Made by a program: the position numbers and the translations under genes. Under the pieces are notes generated by a model. That model had not been told where the DNA came from. It made no database searches and was given only the letters and a program-made list of their open reading frames with translations. This document shows, piece by piece, positions 1 to 14,064 of a DNA stretch of 64,000 bases; position 1 is the first letter of the stretch; each line of letters begins with the position of its first letter. The DNA comes from Microglena sp. YARC (taxonomy: Eukaryota > Chlorophyta > Chlorophyceae > Chlamydomonadales > Chlamydomonadaceae): assembly GCA_022414725.1 (NCBI GenBank), contig CM039465.1:21971822-22035821 (forward strand). The letters are read 5' to 3'.

Positions 1-3000
1 GATGGGAAGCATAACAAGTATCAGCAGCATGGGAAGTGTGATGGGAAGTGTGATGGGAAGCATAACAAGTATCAGCAGCATGGGAAGTGTGATGGGAAGT
101 GTGATGGAAGCATAACAAGTATCAGCAGCATGGGAAGTGTGATGGGAAGTGTGATGGGAAGCATAACAAGTACTCAGCAGCATGGAAGTGTGATGGGAAT
201 GTGTGATGGGAAGCATAACAAGTATCAGCAGCATGGGAAGTGTGATGGGAAGTGTGATGGGAAGCATAACAAGTATCAGCAGCATGGGAAGTGTTGATGG
301 GAAGTGTGATGGGAAGCATAACAAGTATCAGCAGCATGGGAAGTGTGATGTGGAAGTGTGATGGGAAGCATAAGCAAGTATCAGCAGCATGGGAAGTGTG
401 ATGGGAAGTGTGATGGGAAGCATAACAAGTATCAGCAGCATGGGAAGTGTGATGGGAAGTGTGATGGGAAGCATAACAAGTATCAGCAGCATGGGAAGTG
501 TGATGGAAGTGTGATGGGAAGCATAACAAGTATCAGCAGCATGGGAAGTGTGATGGGAAGTGTGATGGGAAGCATAACAAGTATCAGCAGCATGGGAAGT
601 GTGATGGGAAGTGTGATGGGAAGCATAACAAGTATCAGCAGCATGGGAAGTGTGATGGGAAGTGTGATGGGAAGCATAACAAGTATCAGCAGCATGGGAA
701 GTGTGATGGGAAGTGTGATGGGAAGCATAACAAGTATCAGCAGCATGGGAAGTGTGATGGGAAGTGTGATGGGAAGCATAACAAGTATCAGCAGCATGGG
801 AAGTGTGATGGGAAGTGTGATGGGAAGCATAACAAGTATCAGCAGCATGGAAGTGTGATGGGAAGTGTGATGGGAAGCATAACAAGTATCAGCAGCATGG
901 GAAGTGTGATGGGAAGTGTGATGGGAAGCATAACAAGTATCAGCAGCATGGGAAGTGTGATGGGAAGTGTGATGGGAAGCATAACAAGTATCAGCAGCAT
1001 GGGAAGTGTGATGGGAAGTGTGATGGGAAGCATAACAAGTATCAGCAGCATGGGAAGTGTGATGGGAAGTGTGATGGGAAGCATAACAAGTATCAGCAGC
1101 ATGGGAAGTGTGATGGGAAGTGTGATGGGAAGCATAACAAGTATCAGCAGCATGGGAAGTGTGATGGGAAGTGTGATGGGAAGCATAACAAGTATCAGCA
1201 GCATGGGAAGTGTGATGGGAAGTGTGATGGGAAGCATAACAAGTATCAGCAGCATGGGAAGTGTGATGGGAAGTGTGATGGGAAGCATAACAAGTATCAG
1301 CAGCATGGGAAGTGTGATGGGAAGTGTGATGGGAAGCATAACAAGTATCAGCAGCATGGGAAGTGTGATGGGAAGTGTGATGGGAAGCATAACAAGTATC
1401 AGCAGCATGGGAATGGGAAGTGTGATGGGAAGCATAACAAGTATCAGCAGCATGGGAAGTGTGATGGGAAGTGTGATGGGAAGCATAACAAGTATCAGCA
1501 GCATGGGAAGTGTGATGGGAAGTGTGATGGGAAGCATAACAAGTATCAGCAGCATGGAAGTGTGATGGGAAGTGTGATGGGAAGCATAACAAGTATCAGC
1601 AGCATGGGAAGTGTGATGGGAAGTGTGATGGGAAGCATAACAAGTATCAGCAGCATGGAAGTGTGATGGGAAGTGTGATGGGAAGCATAACAAGTATCAG
1701 CAGCATGGGAAGTGTGATGGGAAGTGTGATGGGAAGCATAACAAGTATCAGCAGCATGGGAAGTTGTGATGGGAAGTGTGATGGGAAGCATAACAAGTAT
1801 CAGCAGCATGGGAAGTGTGATGGGAAGTGTGATGGGAAGCATAACAAGTATCAGCAGCATGGGAAGTGTGATGGGAAGTGTGATGGGAAGCATAACAAGT
1901 ATCAGCAGCATGGGAAGTGTGATGGGAAGTGTGATGGGAAGCATAACAAGTATCAGCAGCATGGGAAGTGTGATGGGAAGTGTGATGGGAAGCATAACAA
2001 GTATCAGCAGCATGGGAAGTGTGATGGGAAGTGTGATGGGAAGCATAACAAGTATCAGCAGCATGGGAAGTGTGATGGGAAGTGTGATGGGAAGCATAAC
2101 AAGTATCAGCAGCATGGGAAGTGTGATGGAAGTGTGATGGGAAGCATAACAAGTATCAGCAGCATGGGAAGTGTGATGGGAAGTGTGATGGGAAGCATAA
2201 CAAGTATCAGCAGCATGGGAAGTGTGATGGGAAGTGTGATGGGAAGCATAACAAGTATCAGCAGCATGGGAAGTGTGATGGGAAGTGTGATGGGAAGCAT
2301 AACAAAGTATCAGCAGCATGGGAAGTGTGATGGGAAGTGTGATGGGAAGCATAACAAGTATCAGCAGCATGGGAAGTGTGATGGGAAGTGTGATGGGAAG
2401 CATAAACAAGTATCAGCAGCATGGGAAGTGATGGGAAGTGTGATGGGAAGTGTGATGGGAAGCATAACAAGTATCAGCAGCATGGGAAGTGTGATGGGAA
2501 GTGTGATGGGAAGCATAACAAGTATCAGCAGCATGGGAAGTGTGATGGGAAGTGTGATGGGAAGCATAACAAGTATCAGCAGCATGGGAAGTGTGATGGG
2601 AAGTGTGATGGGAAGCATAACAAGTATCAGCAGCATGGGAAGTGTGATGGGAAGTGTGATGGGAAGCATAACAAGTATCAGCAGCATGGGAAGTGTGATG
2701 GGAAGTGTGATGGGAAGCATAACAAGTATCAGCAGCATGGGAAGTGTGATGGGAAGTGTGATGGAAGCATAACAAGTATCAGCAGCATGGGAAGTGTGAT
2801 GGGAAGTGTGATGGGAAGCATAACAAGTATCAGCAGCATGGGAAGTGTGATGGGAAGTGTGATGGGAAGCATAACAAGTATCAGCAGCATGGGAAGTGTG
2901 ATGGGAAGTGTGATGGGAAGCATAACAAGTATCAGCAGCATGGGAAGTGTGATGGGAAGTGTGATGGGAAGCATAACAAGTATCAGCAGCATGGGAAGTG

Positions 3001-6000
3001 TGATGGGAAGTGTGATGGGAAGCATAACAAGTATCAGCAGCATGGGAAGTGTGATGGGAAGTGTGATGGGAAGCATAACAAGTATCAGCAGCATGGGAAG
3101 TGTGATGGGAAGTGTGATGGGAAGCATAACAAGTATCAGCAGCATGGGAAGTGTGATGGGAAGTGTGATGGGAAGCATAACAAGTATCAGCAGCATGGGA
3201 AGTGTGATGGGAAGTGTGATGGGAAGCATAACAAGTATCAGCAGCATGGGAAGTGTGATGGGAAGTGTGATGGGAAGCATAACAAGTATCAGCAGCATGG
3301 GAAGTGTGATGGGAAGTGTGATGGGAAGCATAACAAGTATCAGCAGCATGGGAAGTGTGATGGGAAGTGTGATGGGAAGCATAACAAGTATCAGCAGCAT
3401 GGGAAGTGTGATGGGAAGTGTGATGGGAAGCATAACAAGTATCAGCAGCATGGGAAGTGTGATGGGAAGTGTGATGGGAAGCATAACAAGTATCAGCAGC
3501 ATGGAAGTGTGATGGGAAGTGTGATGGGAAGCATAACAAGTATCAGCAGCATGGGAAGTGTGATGGGAAGTGTGATGGGAAGCATAACAAGTATCAGCAG
3601 CATGGGAAGTGTGATGGGAAGTGTGATGGGAAGCATAACAAGTATCAGCAGCATGGGAAGTGTGATGGGAAGTGTGATGGGAAGCATAACAAGTATCAGC
3701 AGCATGGGAAGTGTGATGGGAAGTGTGATGGGAAGCATAACAAGTATCAGCAGCATGGGAAGTGTGATGGGAAGTGTGATGGGAAGCATAACAAGTATCA
3801 GCAGCATGGGAAGTGTGATGGGAAGTGTGATGGGAAGCATAACAAGTATCAGCAGCATGGGAAGTGTGATGGGAAGTGTGATGGGAAGCATAACAAGTAT
3901 CAGCAGCATGGGAAGTGTGATGGGAAGTGTGATGGGAAGCATAACAAGTATCAGCAGCATGGGAAGTGTGATGGGAAGTGTGATGGGAAGCATAACAAGT
4001 ATCAGCAGCATGGGAAGTGTGATGGGAAGTGTGATGGGAAGCATAACAAGTATCAGCAGCATGGGAAGTGTGATGGGAAGTGTGATGGGAAGCATAACAA
4101 GTATCAGCAGCATGGGAAGTGTGATGGGAAGTGTGATGGGAAGCATAACAAGTATCAGCAGCATGGAAGTGTGATGGGAAGTGTGATGGGAAGCATAACA
4201 AGTATCAGCAGCAAAGTGTGATGGGAAGTGTGATGGGAAGCATAACAAGTATCAGCAGCATGGGAAGTGTGATGGGAAGTGTGATGGGAAGCATAACAAG
4301 TATCAGCAGCATGGGAAGTGTGATGGGAAGTGTGATGGGAAGCATAACAAGTATCAGCAGCATGGGAAGTGTGATGGGAAGTGTGATGGGAAGCATAACA
4401 AGTATCAGCAGCATGGGAAGTGTGATGGGAAGTGTGATGGGAAGCATAACAAGTATCAGCAGCATGGGAAGTGTGATGGGAAGTGTGATGGGAAGCATAA
4501 CAAGTATCAGCAGCATGGGAAGTGTGATGGGAAGTGTGATGGGAAGCATAACAAGTATCAGCAGCATGGGAAGTGTGATGGGAAGTGTGATGGGAAGCAT
4601 AACAAGTATCAGCAGCATGGGAAGTGTGATGGGAAGTGTGATGGGAAGCATAACAAGTATCAGCAGCATGGAAGTGTGATGGGAAGTGTGATGGGAAGCA
4701 TAACAAGTATCAGCAGCATGGGAAGTGTGATGGGAAGTGTGATGGGAAGCATAACAAGTATCAGCAGCATGGGAAGTGTGATGGGAAGTGTGATGGGAAG
4801 CATAACAAGTATCAGCAGCATGGGAAGTGTGATGGGAAGTGTGATGGGAAGCATAACAAGTATCAGCAGCATGGGAAGTGTGATGGGAAGTGTGATGGGA
4901 AGCATAACAAGTATCAGCAGCATGGGAAGTGTGATGGGAAGTGTGATGGGAAGCATAACAAGTATCAGCAGCATGGGAAGTGTGATGGGAAGTGTGATGG
5001 GAAGCATAACAAGTATCAGCAGCATGGGAAGTGTGATGGGAAGTGTGATGGGAAGCATAACAAGTATCAGCAGCATGGGAAGTGTGATGGGAAGTGTGAT
5101 GGGAAGCATAACAAGTATCAGCAGCATGGGAAGTGTGATGGGAAGTGTGATGGGAAGCATAACAAGTATCAGCAGCATGGGAAGTGTGATGGGAAGTGTG
5201 ATGGGAAGCATAACAAGTATCAGCAGCATGGGAAGTGTGATGGGAAGTGTGATGGGAAGCATAACAAGTATCAGCAGCATGGGAAGTGTGATGGGAAGTG
5301 TGATGGGAAGCATAACAAGTATCAGCAGCATGGGAAGTGTGATGGGAAGTGTGATGGGAAGCATAACAAGTATCAGCAGCATGGGAAGTGTGATGGGAAG
5401 TGTGATGGGAAGCATAACAAGTATCAGCAGCATGGGAAGTGTGATGGGAAGTGTGATGGGAAGCATAACAAGTATCAGCAGCATGGGAAGTGTGATGGGA
5501 AGTGTGATGGGAAGCATAACAAGTATCAGCAGCATGGGAAGTGTGATGGGAAGTGTGATGGGAAGCATAACAAGTATCAGCAGCATGGGAAGTGTGATGG
5601 GAAGTGTGATGGGAAGCATAACAAGTATCAGCAGCATGGGAAGTGTGATGGGAAGTGTGATGGGAAGCATAACAAGTATCAGCAGCATGGGAAGTGTGAT
5701 GGGAAGTGTGATGGGAAGCATAACAAGTATCAGCAGCATGGGAAGTGTGATGGGAAGTGTGATGGGAAGCATAACAAGTATCAGCAGCATGGGAAGTGTG
5801 ATGGGAAGTGTGATGGGAAGCATAACAAGTATCAGCAGCATGGGAAGTGTGATGGGAAGTGTGATGGGAAGCATAACAAGTATCAGCAGCATGGGAAGTG
5901 TGATGGGAAGTGTGATGGGAAGCATAACAAGTATCAGCAGCATGGGAAGTGTGATGGGAAGTGTGATGGGAAGCATAACAAGTATCAGCAGCATGGGAAG

Positions 6001-9000
6001 TGTGATGGGAAGTGTGATGGGAAGCATAACAAGTATCAGCAGCATGGGAAGTGTGATGGGAAGTGTGATGGGAAGCATAACAAGTATCAGCAGCATGGGA
6101 AGTGTGATGGGAAGTGTGATGGGAAGCATAACAAGTATCAGCAGCATGGGAAGTGTGATGGGAAGTGTGATGGGAAGCATAACAAGTATCAGCAGCATGG
6201 GAAGTGTGATGGGAAGTGTGATGGGAAGCATAACAAGTATCAGCAGCATGGGAAGTGTGATGGGAAGTGTGATGGGAAGCATAACAAGTATCAGCAGCAT
6301 GGGAAGTGTGATGGGAAGTGTGATGGGAAGCATAACAAGTATCAGCAGCATGGGAAGTGTGATGGGAAGTGTGATGGGAAGCATAACAAGTATCAGCAGC
6401 ATGGGAAGTGTGATGGGAAGTGTGATGGGAAGCATAACAAGTATCAGCAGCATGGGAAGTGTGATGGGAAGTGTGATGGGAAGCATAACAAGTATCAGCA
6501 GCATGGGAAGTGTGATGGGAAGTGTGATGGGAAGCATAACAAGTATCAGCAGCATGGGAAGTGTGATGGGAAGTGTGATGGGAAGCATAACAAGTATCAG
6601 CAGCATGGGAAGTGTGATGGGAAGTGTGATGGGAAGCATAACAAGTATCAGCAGCATGGGAAGTGTGATGGGAAGTGTGATGGGAAGCATAACAAGTATC
6701 AGCAGCATGGGAAGTGTGATGGGAAGTGTGATGGGAAGCATAACAAGTATCAGCAGCATGGGAAGTGTGATGGGAAGTGTGATGGGAAGCATAACAAGTA
6801 TCAGCAGCATGGGAAGTGTGATGGGAAGTGTGATGGGAAGCATAACAAGTATCAGCAGCATGGGAAGTGTGATGGGAAGTGTGATGGGAAGCATAACAAG
6901 TATCAGCAGCATGGGAAGTGTGATGGGAAGTGTGATGGGAAGCATAACAAGTATCAGCAGCATGGGAAGTGTGATGGGAAGTGTGATGGGAAGCATAACA
7001 AGTATCAGCAGCATGGGAAGTGTGATGGGAAGTGTGATGGGAAGCATAACAAGTATCAGCAGCATGGGAAGTGTGATGGGAAGTGTGATGGGAAGCATAA
7101 CAAGTATCAGCAGCATGGGAAGTGTGATGGGAAGTGTGATGGGAAGCATAACAAGTATCAGCAGCATGGGAAGTGTGATGGGAAGTGTGATGGGAAGCAT
7201 AACAAGTATCAGCAGCATGGGAAGTGTGATGGGAAGTGTGATGGGAAGCATAACAAGTATCAGCAGCATGGGAAGTGTGATGGGAAGTGTGATGGGAAGC
7301 ATAACAAGTATCAGCAGCATGGGAAGTGTGATGGGAAGTGTGATGGGAAGCATAACAAGTATCAGCAGCATGGGAAGTGTGATGGGAAGTGTGATGGGAA
7401 GCATAACAAGTATCAGCAGCATGGGAAGTGTGATGGGAAGTGTGATGGGAAGCATAACAAGTATCAGCAGCATGGGAAGTGTGATGGGAAGTGTGATGGG
7501 AAGCATAACAAGTATCAGCAGCATGGGAAGTGTGATGGGAAGTGTGATGGGAAGCATAACAAGTATCAGCAGCATGGGAAGTGTGATGGGAAGTGTGATG
7601 GGAAGCATAACAAGTATCAGCAGCATGGGAAGTGTGATGGGAAGTGTGATGGGAAGCATAACAAGTATCAGCAGCATGGGAAGTGTGATGGGAAGTGTGA
7701 TGGGAAGCATAACAAGTATCAGCAGCATGGGAAGTGTGATGGGAAGTGTGATGGGAAGCATAACAAGTATCAGCAGCATGGGAAGTGTGATGGGAAGTGT
7801 GATGGGAAGCATAACAAGTATCAGCAGCATGGGAAGTGTGATGGGAAGTGTGATGGGAAGCATAACAAGTATCAGCAGCATGGGAAGTGTGATGGGAAGT
7901 GTGATGGGAAGCATAACAAGTATCAGCAGCATGGGAAGTGTGATGGGAAGTGTGATGGGAAGCATAACAAGTATCAGCAGCATGGGAAGTGTGATGGGAA
8001 GTGTGATGGGAAGCATAACAAGTATCAGCAGCATGGGAAGTGTGATGGGAAGTGTGATGGAAGCATAACAAGTATCAGCAGCATGGGAAGTGTGATGGGA
8101 AGTGTGATGGGAAGCATAACAAGTATCAGCAGCATGGGAAGTGTGATGGGAAGTGTGATGGGAAGCATAACAAGTATCAGCAGCATGGGAAGTGTGATGG
8201 GAAGTGTGATGGGAAGCATAACAAGTATCAGCAGCATGGGAAGTGTGATGGGAAGTGTGATGGGAAGCATAACAAGTATCAGCAGCATGGGAAGTGTGAT
8301 GGGAAGTGTGATGGGAAGCATAACAAGTATCAGCAGCATGGGAAGTGTGATGGGAAGTGTGATGGGAAGCATAACAAGTATCAGCAGCATGGGAAGTGTG
8401 ATGGGAAGTGTGATGGGAAGCATAACAAGTATCAGCAGCATGGGAAGTGTGATGGGAAGTGTGATGGGAAGCATAACAAGTATCAGCAGCATGGGAAGTG
8501 TGATGGGAAGTGTGATGGGAAGCATAACAAGTATCAGCAGCATGGGAAGTGTGATGGGAAGTGTGATGGGAAGCATAACAAGTATCAGCAGCATGGAAGT
8601 GTGATGGGAAGTGTGATGGGAAGCATAACAAGTATCAGCAGCATGGGAAGTGTGATGGGAAGTGTGATGATGGAAGCATAACAAGTATCAGCAGCATGGG
8701 AAGTGTGATGGGAAGTGTGATGGGAAGCATAACAAGTATCAGCAGCATGGGAAGTGTGATGGGAAGTGTGATGGGAAGCATAACAAGTATCAGCAGCATG
8801 GGAAGTGTGATGGGAAGTGTGATGGGAAGCATAACAAGTATCAGCAGCATGGGAAGTGTGATGGGAAGTGTGATGGGAAGCATAACAAGTATCAGCAGCA
8901 TGGGAAGTGTGATGGGAAGTGTGATGGGAAGCATAACAAGTATCAGCAGCATGGGAAGTGTGATGGGAAGTGTGATGGGAAGCATAACAAGTATCAGCAG

Positions 9001-12000
9001 CATGGGAAGTGTGATGGGAAGTGTGATGGGAAGCATAACAAGTATCAGCAGCATGGGAAGTGTGATGGGAAGTGTGATGGGAAGCATAACAAGTATCAGC
9101 AGCATGGGAAGTGTGATGGGAAGTGTGATGGGAAGCATAACAAGTATCAGCAGCATGGGAAGTGTGATGGGAAGTGTGATGGGAAGCATAACAAGTATCA
9201 GCAGCATGGGAAGTGTGATGGGAAGTGTGATGGGAAGCATAACAAGTATCAGCAGCATGGGAAGTGTGATGGGAAGTGTGATGGGAAGCATAACAAGTAT
9301 CAGCAGCATGGGAAGTGTGATGGGAAGTGTGATGGGAAGCATAACAAGTATCAGCAGCATGGGAAGTGTGATGGGAAGTGTGATGGGAAGCATAACAAGT
9401 ATCAGCAGCATGGGAAGTGTGATGGGAAGTGTGATGGGAAGCATAACAAGTATCAGCAGCATGGGAAGTGTGATGGGAAGTGTGATGGGAAGCATAACAA
9501 GTATCAGCAGCATGGGAAGTGTGATGGGAAGTGTGATGGGAAGCATAACAAGTATCAGCAGCATGGGAAGTGTGATGGGAAGTGTGATGGGAAGCATAAC
9601 AAGTATCAGCAGCATGGGAAGTGTGATGGGAAGTGTGATGGGAAGCATAACAAGTATCAGCAGCATGGGAAGTGTGATGGGAAGTGTGATGGGAAGCATA
9701 ACAAGTATCAGCAGCATGGGAAGTGTGATGGGAAGTGTGATGGGAAGCATAACAAGTATCAGCAGCATGGGAAGTGTGATGGGAAGTGTGATGGGAAGCA
9801 TAACAAGTATCAGCAGCATGGGAAGTGTGATGGGAAGTGTGATGGGAAGCATAACAAGTATCAGCAGCATGGGAAGTGTGATGGGAAGTGTGATGGGAAG
9901 CATAACAAGTATCAGCAGCATGGGAAGTGTGATGGGAAGTGTGATGGGAAGCATAACAAGTATCAGCAGCATGGGAAGTGTGATGGGAAGTGTGATGGGA
10001 AGCATAACAAGTATCAGCAGCATGGGAAGTGTGATGGGAAGTGTGATGGGAAGCATAACAAGTATCAGCAGCATGGGAAGTGTGATGGGAAGTGTGATGG
10101 GAAGCATAACAAGTATCAGCAGCATGGGAAGTGTGATGGGAAGTGTGATGGGAAGCATAACAAGTATCAGCAGCATGGGAAGTGTGATGGGAAGTGTGAT
10201 GGGAAGCATAACAAGTATCAGCAGCATGGGAAGTGTGATGGGAAGTGTGATGGGAAGCATAACAAGTATCAGCAGCATGGGAAGTGTGATGGGAAGTGTG
10301 ATGGGAAGCATAACAAGTATCAGCAGCATGGGAAGTGTGATGGGAAGTGTGATGGGAAGCATAACAAGTATCAGCAGCATGGGAAGTGTGATGGGAAGTG
10401 TGATGGGAAGCATAACAAGTATCAGCAGCATGGGAAGTGTGATGGGAAGTGTGATGGGAAGCATAACAAGTATCAGCAGCATGGGAAGTGTGATGGGAAG
10501 TGTGATGGGAAGCATAACAAGTATCAGCAGCATGGGAAGTGTGATGGGAAGTGTGATGGGAAGCATAACAAGTATCAGCAGCATGGGAAGTGTGATGGGA
10601 AGTGTGATGGGAAGCATAACAAGTATCAGCAGCATGGGAAGTGTGATGGGAAGTGTGATGGGAAGCATAACAAGTATCAGCAGCATGGGAAGTGTGATGG
10701 AAGTGTGATGGAAGCATAACAAGTATCAGCAGCATGGGAAGTGTGATGGGAAGTGTGATGGGAAGCATAACAAGTATCAGCAGCATGGGAAGTGTGATGG
10801 GAAGTGTGATGGGAAGCATAACAAGTATCAGCAGCATGGGAAGTGTGATGGAAGTGTGATGGGAAGCATAACAAGTATCAGCAGCATGGAAGTGTGATGG
10901 GAAGTGTGATGGGAAGCATAACAAGTATCAGCAGCATGGGAAGTGTGATGGGAAGTGTGATGGGAAGCATAACAAGTATCAGCAGCATGGGAAGTGTGAT
11001 GGAAGTGTGATGGGAAGCATAACAAGTATCAGCAGCATGGGAAGTGTGATGGGAAGTGTGATGGGAAGCATAACAAGTATCAGCAGCATGGAAGTGTGAT
11101 GGGAAGTGTGATGGGAAGCATAACAAGTATCAGCAGCATGGGAAGTGTGATGGGAAGTGTGATGGGAAGCATAACAAGTATCAGCAGCATGGGAAGTGTG
11201 ATGGGAAGTGTGATGGGAAGCATAACAAGTATCAGCAGCATGGGAAGTGTGATGGGAAGTGTGATGGGAAGCATAACAAGTATCAGCAGCATGGGAAGTG
11301 TGATGGGAAGCATAACAAGTATCAGCAGCATGGGAAGTGTGATGGGAAGTGTGATGGGAAGCATAACAAGTATCAGCAGCATGGGAAGTGTGATGGGAAG
11401 TGTGATGGGAAGCATAACAAGTATCAGCAGCATGGGAAGTGTGATGGGAAGTGTGATGGGAAGCATAACAAGTATCAGCAGCATGGAAGTGTGATGGGAA
11501 GTGTGATGGGAAGCATAACAAGTATCAGCAGCATGGGAAGTGTGATGGGAAGTGTGATGGGAAGCATAACAAGTATCAGCAGCATGGGAAGTGTGATGGG
11601 AAGTGTGATGGGAAGCATAACAAGTATCAGCAGCATGGGAAGTGTGATGGGAAGTGTGATGGGAAGCATAACAAGTATCAGCAGCATGGGAAGTGTGATG
11701 GGAAGTGTGATGGGAAGCATAACAAGTATCAGCAGCATGGAAGTGTGATGGGAAGTGTGATGGGAAGCATAACAAGTATCAGCAGCATGGGAAGTGTGAT
11801 GGGAAGTGTGATGGGAAGCATAACAAGTATCAGCAGCATGGGAAGTGTGATGGGAAGTGTGATGGGAAGCATAACAAGTATCAGCAGCATGGGAAGTGTG
11901 ATGGGAAGTGTGATGGGAAGCATAACAAGTATCAGCAGCATGGGAAGTGTGATGGGAAGTGTGATGGGAAGCATAACAAGTATCAGCAGCATGGGAAGTG

Positions 12001-13420
12001 TGATGGAAGTGTGATGGGAAGCATAACAAGTATCAGCAGCATGGGAAGTGTGATGGGAAGTGTGATGGGAAGCATAACAAGTATCAGCAGCATGGGAAGT
12101 GTGATGGGAAGTGTGATGGGAAGCATAACAAGTATCAGCAGCATGGAAGTGTGATGGGAAGTGTGATGGGAAGCATAACAAGTATCAGCAGCATGGGAAG
12201 TGTGATGGGAAGTGTGATGGGAAGCATAACAAGTATCAGCAGCATGGGAAGTGTGATGGGAAGTGTGATGGGAAGCATAACAAGTATCAGCAGCATGGGA
12301 AGTGTGATGGGAAGTGTGATGGGAAGCATAACAAGTATCAGCAGCATGGGAAGTGTGATGGGAAGTGTGATGGGAAGCATAACAAGTATCAGCAGCATGG
12401 GAAGTGTGATGGGAAGTGTGATGGGAAGCATAACAAGTATCAGCAGCATGGGAAGTGTGATGGAAGTGTGATGGGAAGCATAACAAGTATCAGCAGCATG
12501 GGAAGTGTGATGGGAAGTGTGATGGGAAGCATAACAAGTATCAGCAGCATGGGAAGTGTGATGGGAAGTGTGATGGGAAGCATAACAAGTATCAGCAGCA
12601 TGGGAAGTGTGATGGGAAGTGTGATGGGAAGCATAACAAGTATCAGCAGCATGGGAAGTGTGATGGGAAGTGTGATGGGAAGCATAACAAGTATCAGCAG
12701 CATGGGAAGTGTGATGGGAAGCATAACAAGTATCAGCAGCATGGGAAGTGTGATGGGAAGTGTGATGGGAAGCATAACAAGTATCAGCAGCATGGGAAGT
12801 GTGATGGGAAGTGTGATGGGAAGCATAACAAGTATCAGCAGCATGGGAAGTGTGATGGGAAGTGTGATGGGAAGCATAACAAGTATCAGCAGCATGGGAA
12901 GTGTGATGGGAAGTGTGATGGGAAGCATAACAAGTATCAGCAGCATGGGAAGTGTGATGGGAAGTGTGATGGGAAGCATAACAAGTATCAGCAGCATGGG
13001 AAGTGTGATGGGAAGTGTGATGGGAAGCATAACAAGTATCAGCAGCATGGGAAGTGTGATGGGAAGTGTGATGGGAAGCATAACAAGTATCAGCAGCATG
13101 GGAAGTGTGATGGGAAGTGTGATGGGAAGCATAACAAGTATCAGCAGCATGGGAAGTGTGATGGGAAGTGTGATGGGAAGCATAACAAGTATCAGCAGCA
13201 TGGGAAGTGTGATGGGAAGTGTGATGGGAAGCATAACAAGTATCAGCAGCATGGGAAGTGTGATGGGAAGTGTGATGGGAAGCATAACAAGTATCAGCAG
13301 CATGGGAAGTGTGATGGGAAGTGTGATGGGAAGCATAACAAGTATCAGCAGCATGGGAAGTGTGATGGGAAGTGTGATGGGAAGCATAACAAGTACCAGC
13401 AGCATGGGAAGTGTGATGGG
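1..13420. repeat. 51-bp satellite array, about 263 units
   Basis: A single uninterrupted head-to-tail array runs from the window edge to 13,420, so its true left end lies outside. Each 51-bp unit is three 12-bp subunits of the type GATGGGAAGYRT followed by a 15-bp spacer (AACAAGTATCAGCAG). Because 51 is a multiple of 3 and no frame holds a stop, the array is open in several frames on both strands. The 17-residue periodic peptides this yields are not taken as protein. Units between about 4,676-8,058 and 8,700-10,690 are nearly identical. Units at 1-2,500 and 10,690-12,500 carry many single-base losses in GGG runs and a few lost 12-mers (for example near 1,412, 11,300 and 12,712). The array ends abruptly against a GGCGGTCATTATAG sequence that recurs in the 39-bp repeat at 13,735. 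Confidence 0.97.
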
Positions 13421-13734
13421 CGGTCATTATAGTTGAGTACTTGCCCTCCGACTCCACCAAACTGTTCATAGGTACCGGCCGATAACATTTTCCTGGTAAT
13501 ATGTGTTTACTGTCGAAGGAGGGGAGCAGCCAAATTGCTGGCTGAAGCGATGTAACCAATAGATTACCGCCAGCTCAACCGCGTCACGATTGCCAACTGA
13601 TACCCTCCGTCTCAACCAAACTGTAAGCAATAATAGAACGTACTAACGAGGCTTAACTAATGCGATCAACCTTGATGCTGGGGATGAGCCCAGTGTTAAT
13701 AGCTGTCAGGATAACAACTGTCAACAACACCTCG
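13421..13734. other. Non-array spacer between satellite and gene A
   Basis: No open frame or splice-flanked exon was recognised here. Two pieces (13,436-13,470 and 13,597-13,625) share a CCCTCCGWCTCMACCAAACTG motif, and the left edge resembles the 39-bp repeat that follows. The stretch therefore looks like decayed repeat rather than unique gene sequence. The missing N-terminal exons of gene A would be expected here or beyond the satellite, and none was found. Confidence 0.5.
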
Positions 13735-13891
13735 GGTAGGCGGTCATTCTAGTTTAGTACTTGGCTTCTGCCGGGTAGGCGGTCTTTGTAATTTAGTACT
13801 TGGCTTCTGCCGGGTAGGCGGTCTTTGTAGTTTAGTACTTGGCTTCTGCCGGGTAGGCGGTCTTTGTAGTTTAGTACTTGGCTTCTGCCGG
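13735..13891. repeat. 39-bp tandem repeat (4 copies) ending at a donor-like site
   Basis: Four copies of a unit containing GTAGGCGGTCTTTGTAG and TTAGTACTTGGCTTCTGCCG. The last copy runs into CTGCCGG|GTGTGT, which would work as a splice donor. Read in the phase required by the next exon, the last bases give Leu-Pro-Gly directly before LLLRC. This fits the PGxLxR pattern near the N-terminus of Y_phosphatase3 proteins, so the repeat may be an expanded copy of a short upstream coding exon of gene A. An in-frame TAG just upstream limits that exon to about 23 bases. Confidence 0.6.
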
Positions 13892-13933
13892 GTGTGTATC
13901 TCACCACTCAGCATCTTCTTCTCTTGAATGCAG

Positions 13934-14019
13934 GCTTGCTGTTACGCTGTGCTGCTCCTAGTGGAGCCACGACCAAGGACATTCACATGCTCTTACAGGG
14001 CATAGGCATCAAAGACATG
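13934..14019 (+). CDS. Gene A exon 1 (first recognisable)
   Basis: The acceptor TTGAATGCAG and the donor ATG|GTGCGT bound 86 bases, read with two carried-in bases completing Gly. The exon encodes LLLRCAAPSGATTKDIHMLL and ends GIGIKDM, matching the family pattern 'LxRSA-PSxA-T-x-D-I-x-x-L-x-x-LGI'. It ends in phase 0, directly compatible with the IDLRS exon. Confidence 0.8.
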
Positions 14020-14029
14020 GTGCGTGGTG

Positions 14030-14064
<35 letters not shown>

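Noticed and set aside
122..13559. Many long open frames on both strands in the satellite, up to about 1,300 codons
   Set aside because: The 51-bp unit has no stop in these frames and its length is a multiple of three; the peptides are exact 17-residue repeats in several frames at once, so they follow from the DNA repeat.
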